Below, piece by piece: positions 1-10,827 of a DNA stretch of 64,000 nt (positions are counted from its first letter, which is position 1; every line of letters starts with the position of its first letter). The DNA is from Diphasiastrum complanatum. Its lineage: Eukaryota > Streptophyta > Lycopodiopsida > Lycopodiales > Lycopodiaceae. The position numbers were made by a program, and so were the translations under genes. The stretch lies in contig CM055096.1 in NCBI GenBank assembly GCA_029204225.1, positions 67,306,370 to 67,370,369 on the forward strand. The letters are read 5' to 3'. The notes below the pieces were generated by a model. It saw only the letters and a list, made by a program, of their open reading frames with translations, did no database searches and was not told the origin of the DNA.

Positions 1-644
1 TGTGTGAGAAATGAAAATAGCTCAAAAAGAGAATGAACACGAACGAGAAGCGAAACTCGAAGGAAAAGTGTTCGTGCGCAGCGGAATGAGCTATAAGACT
101 CTTTTCCTAACGCCTATAAGAACGAACAGGACGTTAGTGATAGAAATCATGGCCGTTCTGATTACGTAGCCAAACGTTAATTGGACACCAAAAGAATAAT
201 TTGTCGCAATCAGCTATACAAATTATTTGTCACGAATGATTTGTGAAGAGAGAGACTGTGCTTGACTAATAATCAGTCGCGAATGATTCGCGAAAGGCAA
301 GACTAAATATTAGTCATCTAAAATCAAATTACCAAATTGAGCAACTAGGAAGTCAGACAGAATGAAGAATAAGCATAGCAATATTGACACAGATTTGAAC
401 GTAGAACAAAGAGCTGTTATCAGATTAAGTATATCAAATATATATGTCAATAATGCGGTAGAGCACAAGACAATAGCGGACGAAACCGCATGCTCTACAA
501 TTTGTAAAGGAATGAAACCTATGACTGACAATAAAGAATCAATGCACAAGGCATCTACTTCGTCTACCTTTGATAAAACTTATGATGCTAAATTTACATG
601 CACTTGATCTTCAATCTCTTGATTAACAATCTCTCAATCGTCCA
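1..644 (-). repeat. 3' LTR of internally deleted copia element (cut by window start)
   Basis: Positions 1-644 match 1995-2658 in the same orientation with scattered substitutions and small indels, so this is one of two long terminal repeats of a minus-strand element. About 41 bases of the outer end lie before the window. The inner edge ends in TCCA on the plus strand, that is TGGA on the element strand, the expected TG start of an LTR. No polypurine tract lies next to this edge; protease-like sequence abuts it directly, so the 3' part of the internal region has been deleted. Confidence 0.85.
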
Positions 645-645
645 C

Positions 646-1003
646 CTTCGAATTCTACTCTATGTTCTAGATCTGTGATTCTGCTTACAGAGAGCAGATT
701 TGTAGATAAATTTGGTACATACAGGACTTTAGAGAGTAGCCTAGACTGATCGTTTTCAAAGCTTAATCTCATAGTACCTTCACCTTTAATAGATTGTGTG
801 CCATTGTCGCCAAGGTGAACAAATTTTTGGGTACTGTAAGGTGTATAGGACTCGAAACAGCCAATGAGGCTAGTCATATGCTGAGTGGCTCCGGACTCCA
901 GGAACCAAGAACTGTCGCCAGATGTTCCTTGATGGTTAGTCATGAAGACATCATGATCCGCTTCTTGAATAGGTTGTGGAGCTTCTGCAGCTGCATTTGC
1001 CAC
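646..1003 (-). pseudogene. copia aspartic protease fragment
   Basis: Minus-strand reading gives the retropepsin active-site context WFLESGATQHMTS followed by LLSVSRITD, typical of copia proteases that precede the GAG_pre-integrase domain. The usual catalytic Asp of D-S-G is Glu here (E-S-G), which should abolish activity. The frame ends at the LTR, so integrase, reverse transcriptase and RNase H are absent. It lies just downstream of the gag remnant. Seen: motif and truncation. Inferred: non-autonomous relic. Confidence 0.75.
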
Positions 1004-1072
1004 TTGATTCGACTGCCCCTTGCTGTTGATCTTTGCTTGTAGTATCCGACAGTCTTGAATTTTGTGGTTGTT

Positions 1073-1798
1073 TTACTTGTAGTATCTACAGAACATCTTC
1101 TTCTTTGTCTGCGGATTCGACTGTTCTTTGTGCTGAGATGGTTTTTGGTCTGGCTTTGATTGCTTCGAGCCTTTCTTAGTCATGCTTTTGTTGGTGTATA
1201 GGGCCTGAGAATCAATCGAGGAACTTGAGGCTTCGTTCCTCCGCATGTCATCCTGCAACAACTTAGTAATGACTCTCGAAAGAGTCAGTCCTGAATGAGT
1301 TGTGATGATTATCACCCAGCTGTCATATGAGCTTGGCAAGCTTGTAAGCAGTTGCATCACTGCGTTGTCTATGACAGATCTGACAGTAGCCATTTGCCTT
1401 AGCAGGTTCTTGAATTGATTAATGTGAATCAACAAAGAATCATCATTCGTCATCTTGAGGGAGCAAAATTTCTTCTTGAGATGTAGCTTGGAAGCTATAT
1501 CTCGCACTTCATATAGTGTGCTCAAGATGTCTCAGACTTCTTTCGATGTCTGAGCCTCGAATACATGGCTGATCTAAGTATCCGTAATGTTGAGGATGAT
1601 CAGGACGAAAGCTTTACCATCCTTCAGCCTCCATCTGGCAATTGTTGCGTCGTCTGCTTTGGGTTTCCCTTCTACACCTGTAACAACGTCATACAATTTT
1701 TTAGCCATTAGTACAATTTTCATCTTAAATTTTCATAGATGGTAATTGGCTCCATCAAGCATGTCCATGATAGGACTGGCTTTCCCATGAAAATCCAT
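1073..1798 (-). pseudogene. copia gag (UBN2-type) remnant
   Basis: The longest open part (1073-1525) reads as a plant copia Gag: a helical UBN2-like region (LTSLPSSYDSWV, LTLSRVITKLLQDDMRR) then a Lys/Gln-rich linker and a degenerate zinc knuckle beginning CRYYK. A start codon fits at 1798 and the same frame continues to 1525, interrupted by stop codons at positions where the family usually has Trp or Gln. The knuckle is cut by a stop and the protease continues in another frame. Gag forms the particle and binds element RNA; this copy cannot make a full protein. Confidence 0.75.
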
Positions 1799-1941
1799 GT
1801 AGAAGAATTTGTCTAAGTGATAGGAGAAACTATCAATGACTTAAGTATGAAAATCTTGTACAGAATTACAGAACAAGAAAACAATTACTCTATCGGCAAG
1901 TATAGTCTTGTATTGTGGAAGCTTATCAGGCTACGAAAATA

Positions 1942-1953
1942 GCTCTGATACCA
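1942..1953 (-). other. copia primer-binding site
   Basis: GCTCTGATACCA on the plus strand is TGGTATCAGAGC on the element strand, complementary to the 3' end of plant initiator-Met tRNA. It directly abuts the LTR starting at 1954 and fixes the minus orientation. Confidence 0.9.
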
Positions 1954-2658
1954 TGTTGGGAAAGAAAGAGGGAGAGGGAAGAGAAAATCAGTCGTGTGTG
2001 AGAAACGAAAATAGCTCAAAAAGAGAATGAACACAAATGAGAAGCGAAACTCAAACAAAAAGTGTTCATGCGCAACAGAATGAGTTGTAAGACTCTTTCC
2101 CTTAGCATGACTACACCTATCAGAACGAATAGGACGTTAGTGATAGAAATCACGGCCATTCTGATTATGTAGACAAACATTAATTGGACACCAGAAAAAT
2201 AATTTGTCGTGATCAGCTAGACAAATTATTTGTCGCGAATGGGTCGTGAAGAGAGAGACTGTGCTTGACTGATAATCAGTCGCGAATGATTTGCGAAAGA
2301 CAAGACTAAATATTATTCATCTAAAATCGGATTACCACATTGAACAACTAAGAAGTCAGACAGAATGAAGAATAAACATAGCAATATTGACACAGATCTG
2401 AACGAAGAACAAAGAGCTGGTATGAGATTAAGTATATCAAATATACATGTCAATAATGTGGTAGAGCACAAGACAATAGCGGACAAAACCGCATGCTTTA
2501 AAAAGTTAATTCAATCTGTAAAGGAATGAAACCTATGACTGACAAAAAATAATCAATGCACAAGGCATTTACTTCATCTATCTTTGATAAAACTTTTGAT
2601 GCTAAGTTTACATGCACTTTATTTTCAATCTCTTGATTAACAATCTCTCAATCATCCA
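1954..2658 (-). repeat. 5' LTR of internally deleted copia element
   Basis: About 705 bp running TGTTGGG...TCCA on the plus strand, that is TGGA...CCCAACA on the element strand, so it has TG/CA ends. It matches the partial LTR at 1-644. The PBS sits immediately inside. The two LTRs differ at many sites, so the insertion is not recent. Confidence 0.85.
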
Positions 2659-3194
2659 CCTGAATATGCAAAATGGTATTCAGTATATATACACAATATT
2701 ACAGGTGTGCAGATTAAGAAAGTGCAAAGTGGATGTGCTATCTATAGGAGATCGTGGGTGGCTGCAGTCGTTGTCAAGTATGTTAGCGAAGCTGCATGGG
2801 TGAGCATGAAAAGGATGCGACGTCAGCTTTCATTGAAATGATCATTGGTGAAGATATGAAAAATGCGTCACTTTGACGAAATGCCATGAAATTTGCTTTA
2901 CAGGGTGTCTTTTTTTTGGCTTTCTAGGGCACCTTCGGCATTTTGTAAGACGGTGTCGCCTTTTTTGCCTGTCACCAAAACACGTGTAGAAAAACAATGT
3001 CGCAATTCTTTCGTCTTTTTTCGTCTGTAAAAATTTACATGTAAATATGCAGACTGCGCGACAACGCGAGTAAAGATGCAGCATGAATGGAGGCCGATTA
3101 AAATGGGATTTAGGAGAGTAGAGGAAATAAATCCAACACCAAAGCACACGATGGTTAGTTGGAAGAGCAAATATTAGACCTAGTTGATTGACAA

Positions 3195-3404
3195 TTGGGC
3201 GAGTTAACTTTTAATAAAAATCCAAGAATCAACAACCATTGTGACCTGCAAAAACAACTGAAGCAATCGAAAGAGCTGCATCCACTGTTCCAGAGACCTT
3301 CTGCATCAAGAAGCCCGACTTGTATGGAGATATTTAAGAAGGCCAAGGCTTTTGCTCAGCTAGATGACGAGTCCGACGATGAAACATTGGATGCCTACTT
3401 GTAG
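3195..3404 (+). CDS. short hypothetical ORF, 69 aa
   Basis: Open frame from ATG to TAG ending in an acidic tail (LDDESDDETLDAYL). It contains a basic/Gln stretch (LQKQLKQSKEL). Not recognised. It could be the C-terminal exon of a decayed transposase or host gene, but no motif decides this and no promoter is evident. Confidence 0.2.
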   Translation: MGELTFNKNPRINNHCDLQKQLKQSKELHPLFQRPSASRSPTCMEIFKKAKAFAQLDDESDDETLDAYL

Positions 3405-3480
3405 AGAACCAAAAAATCATGCATATCAAGAGCATGCAACCCAACTAGTCACGGCCATTCAATCTTTGAAGGCCATACTA

Positions 3481-3747
3481 GTATAACAAGGGAAGTCTTA
3501 TAATTGAAAAAAAAGAAAGTAATGAAAATGATTCTAATGATGATGAGATACGACATGATGAAGCAATGCAGAATAATTTTGAATCTTATTTTGAAATAAA
3601 TTATGATGCTATGCACATGTCTTCTAATGATCGAGATGGATTACGAGACAATACATTCATGTCCAAAATAACATGTTCATATAGAGGTGAGCATTCAAAA
3701 AAGCAATTTATGAAAAATGGACAATATTTTCATAACGTCGATTAATT
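3481..3747 (+). pseudogene. acidic coding-like fragment, family unknown
   Basis: About 88 codons are open without an ATG at the front, rich in Asn/Asp/Glu (ENDSNDDEIRHDEAMQNN) and ending FMKNGQYFHNVD before a stop. A further acidic stretch (DEIEEDDDEYEP) lies in another frame at 4300-4345. The composition resembles disordered parts of plant transposases, but no catalytic motif is visible. Probably a decayed coding sequence. Confidence 0.2.
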
Positions 3748-4900
3748 CATCCAATGAGGAATTGACATTGTGAAGTTTAAGCCATTCATTATGCCATTCT
3801 GCTACTCCCATGTGTGAGGATGGTGGTTTAGTTAGTATGTTCTCCCTTTTCCCTCCATAAAGGCGCTTGTTCAACTTTGAAAAGGGTCATCAAGCGGCAA
3901 GTATTTTTGATGATTTTCATAGACCACTTTTTTTATATATTTGTGCTATGTCCCACAAATGTAACATAATAATCCAATGTAATTAAACCTGCATAGTTCA
4001 TCTAAACTTCCTTGGTTATATTGCATGAAAATGGAAAAAGATGTAACTAGAAGTACAGGAATTACTAGAGAAAAATTAAATTAGTCTTATAAGATCAATA
4101 AATTTGACAAATTTATAGTAGAAGACAAATTCATGAGAATGTGGAGTTTCACTTGTTTGCAATGTTGTGGCAATACTAAAATGTCATCAGACTCTATCAA
4201 TATATACATATAATGTGATTTTCTTGTAGATTATATTTCATCTATAATGACTAGACCAAAAATGGTGGTATGTGATAGGAAGCCATTTTGAGTGTTTGAG
4301 GTCACTATGTTTGGATGAGATAGAAGAAGATGATGATGAATATGAGCCTAGATTACATTCTCAAAGAAACACGGTAGATAATCTACAATTGTATTTAGAC
4401 TTGGATTCAAATGAGTGAAAAGACTTATGTGATGAGAATGATGCATAAATGTAATCACAAGAATGACACATGAATGTATTTATGATTATTAATATTTATA
4501 TTCAATTACATTCTGTTGTGTGAGTTAGTTGTACATAAATAAGTGGTCTCAACAAAGATAGAAAATTAGAAAAGATGTGCGAGGGTCGTGGCATCTTGCG
4601 AGCATAATTCCAAAACTCAATGAGCAGTTGTAAAATATTGTACCATGGAATAAAATAGACTTGGTCCATGTAAATAAAACAATTTAGAAGGCCCAAAGTC
4701 TAAGTTGCTAAGTTTTGTGTTGTAGTCAAAATCAAGTTGGCAGTAGGTAGAATGTGTTTCTTTGTGCACCATAGATCAAGTTGTGTTTTCTCTAAAGGGC
4801 TAGGATTTCAATCCTTGCCTTAACGAAGTAGCCAATAGAAGCACAGGGGCAAGGGCCTCCCCAAGAATAAAAAGGCACCTTTTGTTCTCCAATTTCATGC

Positions 4901-6742
4901 TTAATAGAGAGGAGGAGACTCTACCAATTTGGCAATTGAAGCATCCTCATGTGCTTTGCTTTCATTACTAATGATCTTTTTGTGAATCCTCTTGATCCCA
5001 TGCACATCACAAAAGGCCTTGAACTTGTTAGATATGTACTCACCACCATTGTCACCTCTCAAGCACTTGATCTTTGTGGAGAATTGGTTCTCCCTTGCAT
5101 TCTTGAACTTGACAAAGACATCATACACTTCATCCTTGCTCTTTAGTAGATAGATCCAACAAAATCTACTAAAATCATCAATTAATGTTACATACATCTT
5201 AGCTCCACTATTGCTAATTGTAGTAAATCCATGAATATCCGAATGTACAAGTTGAAAAGGCTTTGTAGATCTAGAAATAGATCTAGTATAAGGTAGTCTA
5301 TGTGACTTAGACAAAGCACAAGACTCACAAACATGCTTGTCATTACTTAAGGAACTTGGAAGACCAATCACAACCTTCTTCCTTGCCATTACCTCCAATG
5401 ACTTGAAGTTGAGGTGTCCCATCCTTTTGTGCCAAACCTCTTGAATAGAAATCTGCTCCCTTGCAACACATCCAACTTGGTTAGCAATAACACAAGCATC
5501 AAGTTTGAACAACTTCCCTTGCCTTTTACCTTCTCCAATCAAGACATCCTTCTTTTTGATCAAACAAGCATCTCCATCAAACTCCACCTTGAGGCCCTTA
5601 CTTAGCATTTGACTCACACTAAGCAAATTCTTGGTAATAGATGGAATAAACAAGACATCCTCCAAATGAACATTACTATTTGTAGAGAGAGAAATAGGAA
5701 TTGTGCCAATCCCTTTGATTGCACACTCACCATCATTGGCCGTGTAGATCACCCTCTTGTCATCTCCATATGCCAACAAAGAAGTGAAATACTCTTTGTG
5801 AAAGGTCATGTGTGAACTTGCTCCACTATCAATCCACCAAGGATCTAGATCTCCATCATTAACAAGCATACATGAAGACATCACAAAAGCATCATCATTT
5901 GCATCTTGCACATCCAAACCATCCTCATCAAGAGTAAGATTACCTTGCTTGTCTCCTTGATCTCTCTTCTTCTTGTAGCACTCACTTGCAAAGTGTCCTT
6001 TGATGCCACAATAGAAGCACTTGAGCTTTGATCTATCCTTCTTTTTGCCACTTGAAGAAGCATCCACTTGATCTTGCCCTTTAGACCACTTGCTTTTGGT
6101 TTTGCCCTTGAATTTGTCCTTTGTGAACATAGCATCCTCTTGAAGTGTCGATGTAGATCCACCTCTTGCTTGAAGCCTACATTCCTCATTGATCAAGATC
6201 TCTTGAAGATCCATCAAACTTGGCAAAGTCTTTTGAATAGCAATACTTTGAACAATGTTAGCATGAGCATCCAACAAGACATTAAGAATCACTTGAATAC
6301 GTTCTCCTTCCTTAATGCTTTCATCTACGCAAGCTAACTCATCATTCAATGCTTTCATTCTCAAAACAAAAGTACTTGGACTTTCTTCATTCTTTTGCAA
6401 ACAAGAAAAGATTTGCCTTCTTAGAGTCAGCACTCTAGAAGTAGACTTGGATTCATAAAGCTTCTTCAATGAATTCCAAGCTTCCAAAGATGATGTGCAC
6501 TTACCAACTTCCTTGAGAAGTTCATTGGTAACATTCATCTTTATCATGTGTAGAGCCTTCTTGGCCCTCTTGTCATACCTCAATTGATCCTGTTGTGTTG
6601 CTGGTCTCTCCTCCAAACCTACAACAATATCCAAAACATCATTCATCTCAAGAAGTGACTCCATCCTCACTTTCCATAATGAATAGTTACTTGAGGTAAG
6701 CCTATCATTGGCTTCCAACATGACTCCAATTGAGGTTGCCAT
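4901..6742 (-). CDS. copia Gag-protease-integrase polyprotein, 3'-truncated
   Basis: An uninterrupted 613-codon frame starting at ATG 6742. Order: UBN2-type Gag (about residues 1-190), basic linker, CCHC zinc knuckle CFYCGIKGHFASEC (near 242-255), protease with intact D-S-G (WWIDSGASSHM, near 303), GAG_pre-integrase (EVWHKRMGHLNFKSL, near 436) and the integrase start with its first two catalytic Asp (SDIHGF, RGDNGGEY). The family motifs end after HGIKRI and about 27 unrelated residues follow to the stop, so the third catalytic Glu, RT and RNase H are missing. The open frame suggests a fairly recent insertion truncated afterwards. Leader, PBS and 5' LTR lie upstream at 6743-7992. Confidence 0.85.
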   Translation of the reverse strand: MATSIGVMLEANDRLTSSNYSLWKVRMESLLEMNDVLDIVVGLEERPATQQDQLRYDKRAKKALHMIKMNVTNELLKEVGKCTSSLEAWNSLKKLYESKSTSRVLTLRRQIFSCLQKNEESPSTFVLRMKALNDELACVDESIKEGERIQVILNVLLDAHANIVQSIAIQKTLPSLMDLQEILINEECRLQARGGSTSTLQEDAMFTKDKFKGKTKSKWSKGQDQVDASSSGKKKDRSKLKCFYCGIKGHFASECYKKKRDQGDKQGNLTLDEDGLDVQDANDDAFVMSSCMLVNDGDLDPWWIDSGASSHMTFHKEYFTSLLAYGDDKRVIYTANDGECAIKGIGTIPISLSTNSNVHLEDVLFIPSITKNLLSVSQMLSKGLKVEFDGDACLIKKKDVLIGEGKRQGKLFKLDACVIANQVGCVAREQISIQEVWHKRMGHLNFKSLEVMARKKVVIGLPSSLSNDKHVCESCALSKSHRLPYTRSISRSTKPFQLVHSDIHGFTTISNSGAKMYVTLIDDFSRFCWIYLLKSKDEVYDVFVKFKNARENQFSTKIKCLRGDNGGEYISNKFKAFCDVHGIKRIHKKIISNESKAHEDASIAKLVESPPLY

Positions 6743-7329
6743 GTAGCAATGACCTGATCTTCTCTTTCAACCTGTTTCAATACACAAAGCACTCCTTTGA
6801 ACAACAACAAATGCTTTCAAAAGAAATCACCAAGATTTGAAACTATCTCACAAATTCTCTTCTAGCACTTATCAAACAAATCAACACATAGAATCATGGA
6901 ATCTTGATCAACCTATGATCTATCCTCAATCTAATGACTTTTGCCACTTCCTAAGATTGAAACACACTCAAATGAAGTCCAGCAACCTCACTATCTAGAG
7001 ATCCAATCAAAATTAGGGTTTTGACAAAATCACAAAAAATTGACTATTCCAAATCTACATGCAAATGCTGAAAATTTGATATGCAATCTATAAGCCACCA
7101 CTTAGGCTGAACCAATGATCCAAAAATCGGCCAAATCCAGCATGTGAATTCAAAAAATGGAATTGAACAAGTATATTGACCTACTTAGTGTTTTGATCTA
7201 CAAAAGATCCAATCTACAAAAGCAAAAAATCCGATTTTGGTGTAGAATCCTCTCTAGCATGCTCTAGACTTGATATCTTCACCAAATCATTGATAGATCT
7301 GATTTCCTCCTTCATAGCCTGAAACACAA
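6743..7329 (-). other. untranslated leader of the 4.9-8.0 kb copia element
   Basis: AT-rich sequence between the PBS and the gag start codon at 6742. It has many stops in all frames and no domain, as expected for a copia 5' leader. Confidence 0.6.
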
Positions 7330-7341
7330 GCTCTGATACCA
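7330..7341 (-). other. copia primer-binding site
   Basis: GCTCTGATACCA on the plus strand equals TGGTATCAGAGC on the element strand, directly next to the LTR at 7342. Confidence 0.9.
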
Positions 7342-7992
7342 TGTGAAAGATTTCAGATCCCTAAGATCCAATCTACTTGAATGATCTTTGGTTAGAAAAA
7401 GAAATACACTACCAATTTCACCAATGTAGAAAAATCAGCATCTACACACAATTTGAGATGCAAACACTAATAGAACTTGATCAAACTTGAATAAAATGAT
7501 TATGTACTGTTGCTGTCCATACAAAACCAGCAAGCTACTGTATTTCACACATATGGATCCAAAAATAGCAAATATAGATCATTCTACACATAGAATTGCA
7601 AGCAATCACCAAGATAGTGCACCAATGGATAGTAGAACCCAAGAGAACCATGTATAAGCATGAAATGAGATAGAGAAGAGAGAAGATGACTCTCTCCACG
7701 AGTTACATCCTTTTATAGCAGGTCCAAACCCTATTTGGCCACTTGGCTTTCCCACCAAAATGCTAACCCTACCAATTTTGGGTCTAGATTCAATGTACCC
7801 AACTTATTCAAATTGAATCTACTCAAACTCGCATTCTATCTTTCCCACACTTTCAAAAAGTGTTTACCCAAATGAAATTTAGACTAATGAACTTTGAAAA
7901 GTCAACCTCTAAGTCTAAAACAAAGTTTTGGCCTCAATATGCCAAATATGAAAATATTGCAAAATGTGATGAAACTAGTTGAATCTTTCACA
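7342..7992 (-). repeat. 5' LTR of copia element, complete
   Basis: A 651-bp LTR bounded by an 11-bp perfect inverted repeat, TGTGAAAGATT at 7342 and AATCTTTCACA ending at 7992. It inserts exactly at the outer edge of the large inverted repeat, where TATAATAG follows. No partner 3' LTR is visible near 4900, consistent with truncation. Confidence 0.85.
7709..7717 (-). promoter_or_regulatory. probable LTR TATA box
   Basis: CCTTTTATA on the plus strand reads TATAAAAGG on the element strand, inside the LTR and followed downstream by a pyrimidine-rich stretch (TCATCTTCTCTC). Position and sequence suit the RNA polymerase II promoter of the element; the start site is not proven. Confidence 0.55.
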
Positions 7993-10827
7993 TATAATAG
8001 AGATCTTTTAAAAAAACAAAATACTGTTGGGCGTAGGCCGCAGAGGAGAGAGAGATATATAGAGAGAGGTGAGGCCATATGGAGTGGGTATAAATGATGG
8101 GGCAAGGGAGATAGAAGAACGTGAATGGAGAAGAGAGAAAGAATATTGCGGAACAGCTCTCCCATTCTAATTAGCTACTAAATGCTATCATCACCCCTTC
8201 TTCATGTAGTCCAATAACGATATAGGACTCAATTTCTTTCTTTAAACTCTCTGAGTACCTTAAGCAACAAATCTCTACAAAATTGTAAGGGTATATCTTC
8301 ATTGGATTATAGATTTCATATGAACTTTGTGACAATCTTGAGCATTATATTTTCCTAGCTGCACTCACATCAGGCGCGTCTCACTTCTCAGTCCAAAACT
8401 TTTAGCACTGTCCACACGCTCTCTTGGATACAGATCAAAGGTGCATGATTATTTCACAAGAATAATCCCACATATGCATCTTTTCTCCTCCCCTACATAA
8501 GAGAAGAGTTTCAATAGTTTAAGCAGATTTGAGTTGATGGGAAGGGCGAGAAACATCAATAAAAGTAGGCCTCAACCATTTCAGCTTCCGGGAATCAAAG
8601 ACACAGACACAACATTACTTTTATTTTCCAAACCCAAATTTACAAGCAGAACAGATCTTGACTTTCATTTTGCGAAAAGTGTTCTCTATTTGGATCACAG
8701 TATGCAAATCATTTTTTGAAAACAGGCAAAAAAAGCTAGTTGTCCCATGGGTTCCCACAACTATCCAAGATTTGCACACCAAAAACGAGTTTGAGACGAG
8801 GTCACAATGTTATGTAATCGTGGAGCATACGATGCTACAGAGACATCCAAAAGCAAGAGTGAGCACGACCTAATGATTCAGAGCTTTAGAACTTGAAGCT
8901 AACACTAGTCTTGCTACAATCTTAGAGCTTCAGATACTACAAAAACATCAAACAACAAAAGTGAGCATCGACCTAATCTAGAGCATCAGAAATTGAAGAT
9001 AACAGCAGTCGAACAGAATCTTATAACTCCAAATCTTGCACAAGTATCGAATGGCAAGAGTGAGTAGCAACCTAATAATCCCGCTTCAAAATTTCAAGAA
9101 AAAAGAGCTTTAGCCTACAGTGCGATGATGCATCCTCACCTCACCTCCGCTCAAACTCTATTTCTCAATGCATAGCAGCACCGACCAAAATTAGAAAAAC
9201 TCTTTGAGATGAGATGCAAAGTGATGAGAGGCACACTAATCCTTCATACACAGACATATGATGAGATTTAAAGAAGCAAAACAGTGTTTCCAGAATCTAG
9301 CTGATGCAAAATATAAAGAGAAAAAGAGAAAAAGTTGAGTCCCTACTGTTGCTCAAGGACGATTACCAATTATTGTTGCTTCATAGAAATGGAAACGATT
9401 AGGAGATAAGGAGACGATTGGAAGTTTTAGAAGGAGGAATAAAAAAATGTGGCGATTTGGTGTTTCTCAAACAAATTTGATGGTGGTATGACACTCATGC
9501 ATAGCATAGAAATTGGGCTTAAATCCTTAATGGCATGTATAGAGCTTAGAGGTCAGATTATTCTGGTAGTCGCGTTCTATGTATAATTTCTCTATTCTAG
9601 AAGGATACTAATTCATGAACAATGGACAGAGGGCTGTTGTGAGATTCGAGCCCTGCCATGATAATTATTCTGGAGATATCCATGGTTTATGTACAAGGAT
9701 GTGGCGGACAATCTGTGTGACTTGCTATATGATATAGTCGCTCTAGATTCCTGCTTACGTGTAGAAATTCAGACACCGATGCCTTTGCACCATATGTTTG
9801 AAGATGATTTTCTTGCTCTTGGAAGCCACTATGCACAATAAGCATTTTGGTTACAGTTTTTCCAATTCCTATTCAAAGTTAGACTTCTCGAATAAAATAA
9901 TACTTCTGTGCTGAATCCTGTGTGGATAAAATGTCGCTAACAGGATTATGCAGACTGTTAGTGAATCTATCAAGCATATATAGCGTTTTGATTGTCGTGA
10001 TATTTCTAAGGGCTAAAGAGTATGCTCTTCTGCTACAACACAAAATATCTTAGAGTATCCCAGAGATTTTGAGAGACTTGGAAGACACTTTGAATTTCAG
10101 CACTAGGACATTGAACTCCCAGCTGGACGAAAAAAATCCAAATTCAGGCTCTCTTGATGAGAAATAACATGATACCGTTGCAACTGAACCATCTCAAGTG
10201 AATGTTAGTGATTTTTCTTGCAAAAATGAAAGAATTAATTTTTTTCTCTCAACTTTTCCTCTTTTACTACTTTCATGATTGTACTTCTTAAAAATCAGAG
10301 CTTCAAATTTCTAAGTGCTTGCATGTTGTCAAGTTATGGATCACTTTTTTCCAATCCTCATGCAGGACTACAGAAAGGGAATGTCACGATTGAAAAAAGT
10401 GACAGACTCTCTTGGAAAAAAGAAAACATTTCTAATAAGCCATCAATTGGAGGTGCTAAAGCAAGAAGATTCTTATCCAATCACACATGCAAAGAATCAA
10501 GTGTCAGATACGAAATTTAGAGAGAAATTGTTCAACCCACACGAACATTGGAAGGAAGTAATCGAGTGGAAAAGGGACAAGTGTGGACCAACTTAGACAA
10601 ACTCATAGGTGTTATCAGGAAAGAAAACCTATCATCAGAAGTTATGAGGACTTTGCAAAATCATTGCACAACATTTGTAAAATCTGTACATGATTGTTGG
10701 GGAAAAGACAACATTACTCATTACATGGTGCTAATCTATATCATTATTTGGTACTTTTCTCATTCAGGCTTATATTTTATTCTACTAATGTAACTAATCA
10801 AAACTATTGTTTGCAGCACATCCTTCT
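7993..10827 (+). repeat. left arm of a large inverted repeat
   Basis: About 2,835 bp matching the reverse complement of 11980-14815 with high identity and few indels. Outer edge: TATAATAGAGATC. Inner edge: the shared sequence ends after CACATCCTTCT. The arm holds short frames (MGRARNINKSRPQPF at 8534-8719), three imperfect tandem repeats of about 100 bp, and a copy of the exon at 12080-12595 broken by a TAG where the right arm has Trp. Confidence 0.9.
8823..9100 (+). repeat. three degenerate tandem repeats of about 100 bp inside the arm
   Basis: Three successive units share the core AAGAGTGAGCA-CGACCTAAT, an upstream ACATC-AA block, and downstream TTGAAG-TAACA-AGT. The third unit is truncated. 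The same array is present in inverse orientation in the right arm at about 13720-13985. Confidence 0.6.

Larger units (their letters stand above)
2659..4900. other. mostly unassigned interval between two copia elements
   Basis: AT-rich sequence with no recognisable domain apart from two short plus-strand open patches listed separately. 2880-3060 holds Ala/Pro-poor minus-strand frames with no family resemblance. 4502-4900 shows nothing I can name; it borders the broken 3' end of the next copia element. Confidence 0.4.

Noticed and set aside
2842-3170. Minus-strand Cys/Arg-rich ORFs as a small secreted or zinc-finger protein
   Set aside because: Two overlapping frames of similar length, no ordered Cys spacing and no signal peptide; most likely chance.
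4949-6337. Plus-strand frames opposite the copia polyprotein
   Set aside because: Antisense shadows of the 613-codon minus frame; no motif.
8823-9100. Regular repeats considered as CRISPR-like
   Set aside because: Units are degenerate, about 100 bp, adjacent without unique spacers, and the genome is eukaryotic.
9600-9700. Possible tRNA T-loop (GATTCGAGCCC)
   Set aside because: No matching A box, anticodon arm or acceptor pairing within 90 bases upstream.
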